This document shows, in pieces, positions 58,018-64,000 of a DNA stretch of 64,000 nucleotides (its first letter is position 1; each line of letters starts with the position of its first letter). Under the pieces are notes generated by a model, which ran no database searches, was not told the origin of the DNA, and saw nothing but the letters and a program-made list of their open reading frames with translations. The position numbers and the translations under genes are program-made. Source of the stretch: Lepidonotus clava (taxonomy: Eukaryota > Annelida > Polychaeta > Phyllodocida > Polynoidae). The stretch lies in the NCBI GenBank assembly GCA_936440205.1, contig OW387150.1:30613795-30677794 (forward strand). The letters run 5' to 3'.

Positions 58018-58962
58018 GTGCCTGGACTTTCAGTTTTTCAGTTTTTACAGTTATGACCTTTACTGAATGTGGTGTTGTTTTCCGCTCTGTAAAGATTTCT
58101 AACAAAAAATACCTTTAAGCCTGTTCCCTAGTGGCAACTAGAATTTGATACTTTTTGCTGGTGACAAAGAGATTTTTGAACCCAGTGCCTATAGTAGTGG
58201 ACAAACTGGCACCAAGCAAATATTGAAGCCACATGTAGCCTGGCAACAAAGCAGGGCTACAGAGAAAAATTGCACGTTGCCAGTAACAAACCCAATTAAA
58301 CATGCTTGATATGTTGCTATAAACCTCTTTGACAAACAGGATTTGGTTGCAAAAAACATGGTGCCAACAGCCTTGGTGATAAACTGGTCCCGGTACTTTT
58401 ATCACCAAGAGCATCCCAACTAGGCAATAAACATTTTCCTCGCTGTCAACCTTTTTTTTTGTTGTTGTTGCCGGCATCTTGTTTTACCCCTTTTTACTAG
58501 CAACCAATACTCATCACCTGCTATCATTGTAGGTTTTCATCTAACGATAACTCCTCCTCTACAGTCGGTGAGTTATGAACCCAGAGTATATGGTGCCAAA
58601 ATCTAGAATTTTAAGCCTTGCAAGATTTTGTAATGAAAAAGATCAAATAAAAGAAAAAGAACTATTAAAATATTCAGCTGATCAATGACGTTGAAAACAA
58701 GCTTACCAAAAAATATATTGGTATACATAAAGTTGCATTACAATATCTTTCATTACTCTACACTGTTAAAAAAAACATGTAACTTTAACAGTTATATACT
58801 GTAAACCTCAACAGTATAATACCGTATTTTACTTTATGGTTAACCACCATAATATCATTACAATTTACAGTATATAACTGTATTTATTACTGAAATTAGC
58901 CTCACAGTAATATACCGTATTTGGGAATTTTATACTGTATGGAAAAGAAAAATGGATACTTT

Positions 58963-59025
58963 GGGATTAGAACCCAAATTCTCCACATTCAAGGTAGAAG
59001 CCTAACCAACTGAGCTAACTTGGAC
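58963..59025 (-). repeat. tRNA-like segment, minus strand
   Basis: It has an A-box match TAGCTCAGTTGG (59007-59018, minus) and a B-box match GGGTTCTAATCCC (58963-58975, minus) with a full 5-bp T stem. The acceptor stem does not pair, so it is a tRNA-derived remnant or SINE head, not a functional gene. Confidence 0.5.
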
Positions 59026-59173
59026 TGCATGAGGTGTACACTGTCATAGTTAGCACCAATAAGTAGGATCAGTACTACTATACAGGTGTTCAACATTAGA
59101 CAGACATTAAGTCATTACTTTCATACCCCTACCTATTCAGTTAAGTAGCAAAGCTGGGCTCTGTCTACCTACA

Positions 59174-59245
59174 GGCCTCCATAGCTCAGTAGTATAGTAC
59201 AAGCTTCATATGTGAGAGATCCAGGTTCAAACCTCGGCTAGTCAT
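59174..59245 (+). repeat. tRNA-like segment, plus strand
   Basis: A-box-like TAGCTCAGTAGT (59182-59193) and B-box-like GGTTCAAACC (59224-59233), with a possible CAT anticodon. T stem four of five pairs; acceptor stem absent. It is a tRNA-derived remnant. Confidence 0.45.
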
Positions 59246-60019
59246 GTTATCAAATTACTACTATGCAGTAATGGTACTATCAGTAGTAATGGTTTGCAGC
59301 ATGCCCTCTGTATTGTTGGCCATGATTAGTAAAATATCTTTTTCAAATATCTATGAATTCGGAACTTGTTAGATTTTTAGGTTTTTATAGCGTTATTAAG
59401 ATAATCACCTCATTGGCCTGCTATTTTTGGTATGGCCAACCAACCAGATCACCCTAAAACATTTACAAGATGTTTTAAAACACCTTTTCAGTAGGATTAA
59501 CCTGCAGACATCTTTTTAGTACAAGAACTCAGCTATAGCCCTGTAGGTTTTACCTCCAACAATCAAACAGCCCATGCAAGGCTTAACCAAGAGAAAAGGG
59601 ATGTACTTGGTTATTGGCTAAAATATCCTATAGTATGATTACAGGAAAAATAAAACTTTCAATGCTGCTAAAATTACGTCCAGTGTAAACTGTATGGTAT
59701 TTTACCATAGTATGTATTACAGTATATTATTGTTGAACTTTAACGGTTTTGATCCAATGGAATGTCTGCCTTATGTATTACAGTCCGCGGTATGTATTAC
59801 AGTATATTACTGTTGAACTTAAATGGTTTTTATCCGTAAGAATGAATGTCCACTGTACATATTATGGTATATTACTGTTAAACTTAAACGGTGTTCACCC
59901 GTAAAAAATACGGTCATGCAGAATTACGGTCGCCCGTTCAATTTACGGTAAAAGTTCAGTAACACAGTTGCCCGTACTTTACCGTAAATTTGACAGGATT
60001 TTTTAAACAGTGTATTCAT

Positions 60020-62560
60020 TCGAAAGCAATGCCAATTTTGCATGAATCTGTGGTACATTGATATAATAACTATTAGTCGTAAACTGTTAATAAAATATCT
60101 TCATTTCATAAATAACTGGACATTTTGCATTTTATAACCAGGGGTCGACATGTAAGTAACTAACACAAAAGCGAGCTTTCAACAGCAGCAAAAACTGTTT
60201 ATTAGAACATGCATATGATGCTTTATGATACAAAGTGTGTACTATTTTGATGTTATGTTAATAATGGAGCAAAAGTCTTCGTAACAGATTTTAGTGGTTA
60301 GGCTAATCTGTTCAATTCGAAGTTTGATTAGTGTCATAATGCCTGATTTCTGCTGTCAACAAAATAGGTGTTTTCATTTCAAGATTACATAGAAAATGGA
60401 CTGTTAGGTGTAGTTTCATTGATTGACTGACAGATTTAATATGAATGGAACAAAAATCTAATTTCACTGGCTGCCATCCACCAGTCAACATATGTGACAG
60501 TTTCTGGGATTTCTAGCCTTATGAAAATGCCTATTCAAGGCTCTAAAGCCTTTATTTAGCTTAGAAATCATAAATATAAGAAAAATAAGCTATAACATGC
60601 TATTAATGAAATTTTTCATACTCTTCATTTCTGGTGAAAAATTTTGGATTTTTTGCATTTTGTTGCCATGGTAGCCGGAATGTTGATAGAACGTCAAAAC
60701 CCCCGATACTACAGCTATGCAAATGTTGGTTTCCATGGTAACCATGGAACAATATTAAGTTTTCAAAATTTGAAATTCTGAATGAAGGGACTGCTTGGCC
60801 ATATTCAGCAAAAAACAGATTCTGCATATCTTAAATAGAAAGAAAATGGCAGTATATTTCCTGAAATAATATTTGGGATTTCAATTTTTGGCCTAGATGA
60901 TATAATTATGCTGGTAGTTTTGCGAAAAATAGTTGAGGTCTGCACACCCCTGATTATCAATTGAATATTTACTGTATCACAGGGTGGACAGAGAATTTCA
61001 GTTAATACTTTACATATTTAGGAAAAAACGGACCTTACTCAGCCTGGGGAGGTTGGGGGGGGGGGGTACCCTAGGTATCCTTCCCCCACTGGCTACGGGC
61101 CTGATTTAACGGATGGTTAACGGAGCCACGCTGTTGCAAAATAGATACCAGAGACTAAGGGATTGCAAGATCTGGTAATACATTTCCGTAATAGCTGAAA
61201 TTTAAAGGATTTGCCGCTAAGTAAACTTGATAAAACAATAAAAAATAGGAGATATATTCTTTAACGGAATCGCTATGTAACGGATTTCCAAAGAACCGAT
61301 TTTGCAACATTGTGTCAATCTGTTCATTGTGCAATACAAACGGAGATTTATAGTGAATATGTTTAGCAAGAAGTTATGCAACTCCTCCCTAACTAACCAG
61401 GGTAGTGGACCTGGTCCACTGCCCTGGCTCTTTCCAGGCCCTTCCCTGTCCCATTCCCCGGCCCTTCCTTCCCCAAGATCCCGGCCCTCTCCTATCCCAT
61501 TTCCTGGCCCTCCCCGATGCACTTTCTGGACATACTTCGTCAACACATTCTATTGTTGTATAAACAACCCCTATCCAGGGGGCCTGACGAGACCGACGAC
61601 CTAATCCCCCCAACCCAAACACTGCTGGATTATACTCTATCAACATGTTGACTAGTGAGGAGCACCCATTTCACCTGATTAGCTTAATCACTAAAATCTG
61701 TTACGAAAATATGGCCGCAGACATTCGATGAGGAATTGACCAAGCTTGATCTTACTAGTAAATGGTTTATTCTGGCTTGGTATTGGGGTGTGTGGCGTCT
61801 TAGTTCTTAGAACATCCACTAGGGGTGAGGAAAGTAAGGCTGAAGCTAGAAATAAATAAATGTGTGTGTATAAAGATTGATTAATTGCTGATGGTAGAAT
61901 GAATGGAAGAACAAGTGTCTAACTACTTTGATGTACGCAGGTAAAGGAAAGCTAAGCATACTACTGTGGAAAATAAATTCATGAGTTGATCACTTACTCA
62001 GTATAATGTGTCTATTTATCTACCATGATATATGACAAATGATACTTATGCTAGGCTTAGTATGAAAAGCTCTAACTTCATGCACATTGTATATAGATAT
62101 TTTGATTTAATTAACTAACTAACTAACTAACTAATTAACTAACGAATCAACCACACACACATATAAATTGATAAAATATTGTAGAGAACATCTAACTCAA
62201 AGACGGCTTGTTGTAGACTTTATTATAGACATTCAAAGTTGGTCAATTTACATGTTTCGGATAGTTACATCCTTCATCAGAATTGATTGGAACCGTGTAA
62301 TTAGGTGGGGTATATCAATAATCAACAGTGTGAATTTTAACAGGGTCAAAATTTTAACTGGTTGAAAATCAACAGGTTGGAAGTAATTAACAGTGTTGAA
62401 TTTTAAAAGTCCACTTTTCTTCCTATAAAGTAAAAAAACAATTGTATTTTCTAAGTATCAAGATCTTCACAAGTGTTAATGAAGATAAATAGTGAAATTA
62501 GAGTCTAAAATAATTTTAAGATAGAAAGTCTTTGAAAAGTCTGGAAAATCCTGCTAAAAG
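60020..62560. other. intergenic DNA with minor repeats
   Basis: AT-rich DNA. Seen here: a G-run repeat end near 61050-61105, a pyrimidine-rich block at about 61400-61520 that gives shadow frames on both strands, and a (TAAC)n run at 62111-62143. No gene supported. Confidence 0.4.
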
Positions 62561-62909
62561 GTGAATTGAGATTCCTGCAACAAATACAAAATACAACGTC
62601 CGTGGCGGTCCTATTCTTCAAAAATTTTCACAACGATGCGGCTACTCTGAGGTGGGTGCTTACGGGGGTTCACTTGTTTGTTAACCAGGTATTGGAAAAG
62701 TACAAATTCCGCTATCACCGGCCCACGGCCCGGGATAATGTCATCAACTTGGTTAAAGACAAGGTTGATTTTTTTGCGTTAATTCGGCCCCTTCGGCGTG
62801 AACTGTAGCATGGAAGACAGTCTTTGGTTGACAATCTGTGGTAGGCGGTGGTGGAGGGATGGCCTCTTCCAAGCTTTCACCGGGAGCAGTGGACTCCGCT
62901 TCGACGGTG

Positions 62910-63104
62910 TCAGCTGGGAGGGGTGTGGTTTCCTCCACAGGTCCGGTGTTCTCTGCGGTAGCTTCGGTAAATCCAGTCACAATCGTACATCAGAAGTTCC
63001 TTGTTGTGTTCCATGGTAAAGTGTCGTCGTTCTGCTTTCAAAATCTTAAAAATCTGGCCGCACTCCGGGCAGACGATGGGCGTGTCGTCCTCACTGTCTG
63101 ACAA
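62910..63104 (-). CDS. short C2H2 zinc-finger frame beside the Penelope-like element
   Basis: The minus-strand frame encodes SDSEDDTPIVCPECGQIF and then an Arg-rich HFTMEHN, a single C2H2-type finger (Cys-x2-Cys, His-x4-His). It starts a few bases after the end of the GIY-YIG region, on the same strand, inside the same GC-rich block. It could be a second protein of the element or an unrelated remnant. It has no clear host-gene context. Confidence 0.3.
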   Translation of the reverse strand: MSDSEDDTPIVCPECGQIFKILKAERRHFTMEHNKELLMYDCDWIYRSYRREHRTCGGNHTPPS

Positions 63105-63624
63105 AGTGACCCATTTAGAAGCGCAAGTTCAAACCTGCCGGTTGGTAGGTGCCTAGACACATGATCCACACGTCCTCCAATCGGAGACGCATGTTGAGCG
63201 CCGTCGCGCGGTCGACCACTGTCAGGGAGATGTGGGCGACCGAGCGGTCGGGTGCGTTAAAACGGACTGGAAAGCTTTTGAACTCGTCGCAGTTTTTGGT
63301 ATCTTGTAGATGTTACAAGAATCTCACATTCAATAAGTTGGATGTTTGGCCAACGTACTGGATTTGGCATTTGGTGCACTCGATCAGGTAAATCATGTCG
63401 TGGGTGGTGCATTTTGAATTGACAGTGACTCGGAAGTACCTCTCATTGGAGGTGGATGTGACAGTGTCAACTGTCTTGATGTGTTTACAGGTTTGACAGT
63501 GTGGTCTACCACACGGGTGGCATCCACGGGGTGGTCGGTCTGGGTTCAAGGTAGATTGTACTAGAATGTGGCTCAGGTTCCTATTCCGTTGGTAGGTGAC
63601 TAGGATCTTCTTGTTGATGGGCCC

Positions 63625-64000
63625 ACTGTCAACGGGGACCCCGCCGGGGCTTGCTTTGACCGGGCCGGGTTGACGGGGAGCTCTCTCCCCTTATACCCGT
63701 CCTCCTACACCTCCAACGAAGATTTAAATTGCTTACATATGTCTAACGGGGCAGTTGAACTGCCCCGGAAGGGCAGCATCTCCTCCTCGACTCGAAAGAA
63801 TCGGGCAGAAATATGTAAAAATACCAAAGATTGCTTCGTCCCGCACGCCGTGCTCCCCACTGTCAACGGGGAGCCCGCCGGGGCTTGCTTTGACCGGGCC
63901 GGGCCGCCGGGCAGCTCTCTCTCCGTATCCCCGGCCCCCTCAACCCACCACAACGATTCAAAGAATTCGTATATGTCTAACGGGGCAGCCAAACTGCCCC
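63625..64000. repeat. 234-bp direct repeat, second copy cut by the window edge
   Basis: ACTGTCAACGGGGA...CCGCCGGGGCTTGC starts at 63625 and again at 63859. Both copies end with ATATGTCTAACGGGGCAG and a hairpin GGGGCAG...CTGCCCC. Confidence 0.8.

Larger units (their letters stand above)
58758..60013. mobile_element. CACTGTT-ended inverted-repeat element with tRNA-like segments
   Basis: The ends are CACTGTTAAAAAAAAC (after TA, 58758-58759) and TTTTTTAAACAGTG (before TA). Near both ends are dense ACAGTATA/TACCGTA/TTACGGT words (about 58785-58940 and 59680-60000), which look like subterminal repeats. The middle carries two tRNA-like segments. No transposase frame is seen. The TA flanks would fit a Tc1/mariner-like element. 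Confidence 0.5.
62570..64000 (-). mobile_element. Penelope-like element, partial
   Basis: Composition changes sharply to GC-rich at about 62570. Minus-strand segments (about 63115-63600) match the C-terminal end of Penelope-like proteins. They show ILVTYQRNRNLSHILVQ, a Cys-rich GCHPCGRPHCQTC cluster, a GIY-YIG nuclease core (IYLIECTKCQIQYVGQT), and a terminal DVWIMCLGTYQPAGLN motif. The reverse transcriptase would lie beyond the right edge. The coding part is broken, with a few breaks. A 234-bp direct repeat (63625-64000) fits the partial tandem arrangement known for these elements. Confidence 0.65.

Noticed and set aside
58115-58477. Minus-strand frame of 120 residues
   Set aside because: No domain; the DNA is full of GGCAAC/GTTGCC-type words and looks like a repeat. 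Start in a Lys/Thr run from a poly-T tract.
59174-59245. Functional tRNA gene with CAT anticodon
   Set aside because: A and B boxes are fair, but the acceptor stem does not pair, so only a tRNA-derived remnant is claimed.
61217-61646. Overlapping frames on both strands
   Set aside because: Produced by a pyrimidine-rich low-complexity block (CCCTTCCC-like words).
62566-62808. Plus-strand 80-residue frame with protein-like composition
   Set aside because: It lies at the edge of the Penelope-like element, opposite its coding strand, with no family match I can name; not enough to call a gene.

Overview
The window is nuclear DNA from an animal, most likely a marine invertebrate. It has spliced genes with GT-AG introns, AT-rich intergenic DNA, APE-type LINEs, tyrosine-recombinase retroelements, a Penelope-like element, tRNA-derived SINEs and very many short inverted-repeat (MITE-type) elements. 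I cannot fix the phylum from sequence alone: lophotrochozoan and invertebrate deuterostome are both open. No operons, rRNA genes or CRISPR arrays were seen.

Host genes. The core is a tandem array of three same-strand paralogues (A 18992-22582, B 31496-36532, C 52095-56274), each with four coding exons joined by phase-0 introns. Exons 2 and 3 form an N-terminal GNAT-like fold without a recognisable acetyl-CoA loop. Exon 4 carries a second GNAT domain with the loop. All three proteins end in Ser-Lys-Leu, the canonical peroxisomal PTS1 signal, so the array probably encodes peroxisomal double-GNAT acyl/acetyltransferases. The short first coding exon was found by comparing the three loci and lacks an obvious ORF of its own. 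B and C are close (about 86% identical over exons 2 and 3, counted by hand) and share upstream DNA; A is older. B has Arg in place of a Gly in the CoA loop. A separate tentative two-exon gene at 5983-7054 would encode a 118-residue single-pass membrane protein.

Mobile DNA, left to right. A DIRS-like tyrosine-recombinase element with inverted ends lies at 821-4769. A SINE is at about 9461-9675. A candidate solo LTR lies just 3' of gene A (22900-23701). A near-perfect 145-bp palindrome is at 26544-26688. A 3.8-kb element with arms of almost 1 kb (27343-31146) separates A from B. Two piggyBac-type TTAA MITEs lie in and after gene B. A LINE remnant (about 38340-40490) is interrupted by two MITEs. 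A compact, nearly whole Ngaro-type element with split direct repeats (43409-48172, minus strand) is followed by a 5'-truncated LINE (48876-52036) that sits 12 bp from the first coding exon of gene C. The right edge (62570-64000) is part of a Penelope-like element with a GIY-YIG domain and a 234-bp direct repeat.

Overall the window is a small gene family expanded by local duplication. The three copies can be dated against one another by the insertions found in one but not the others.
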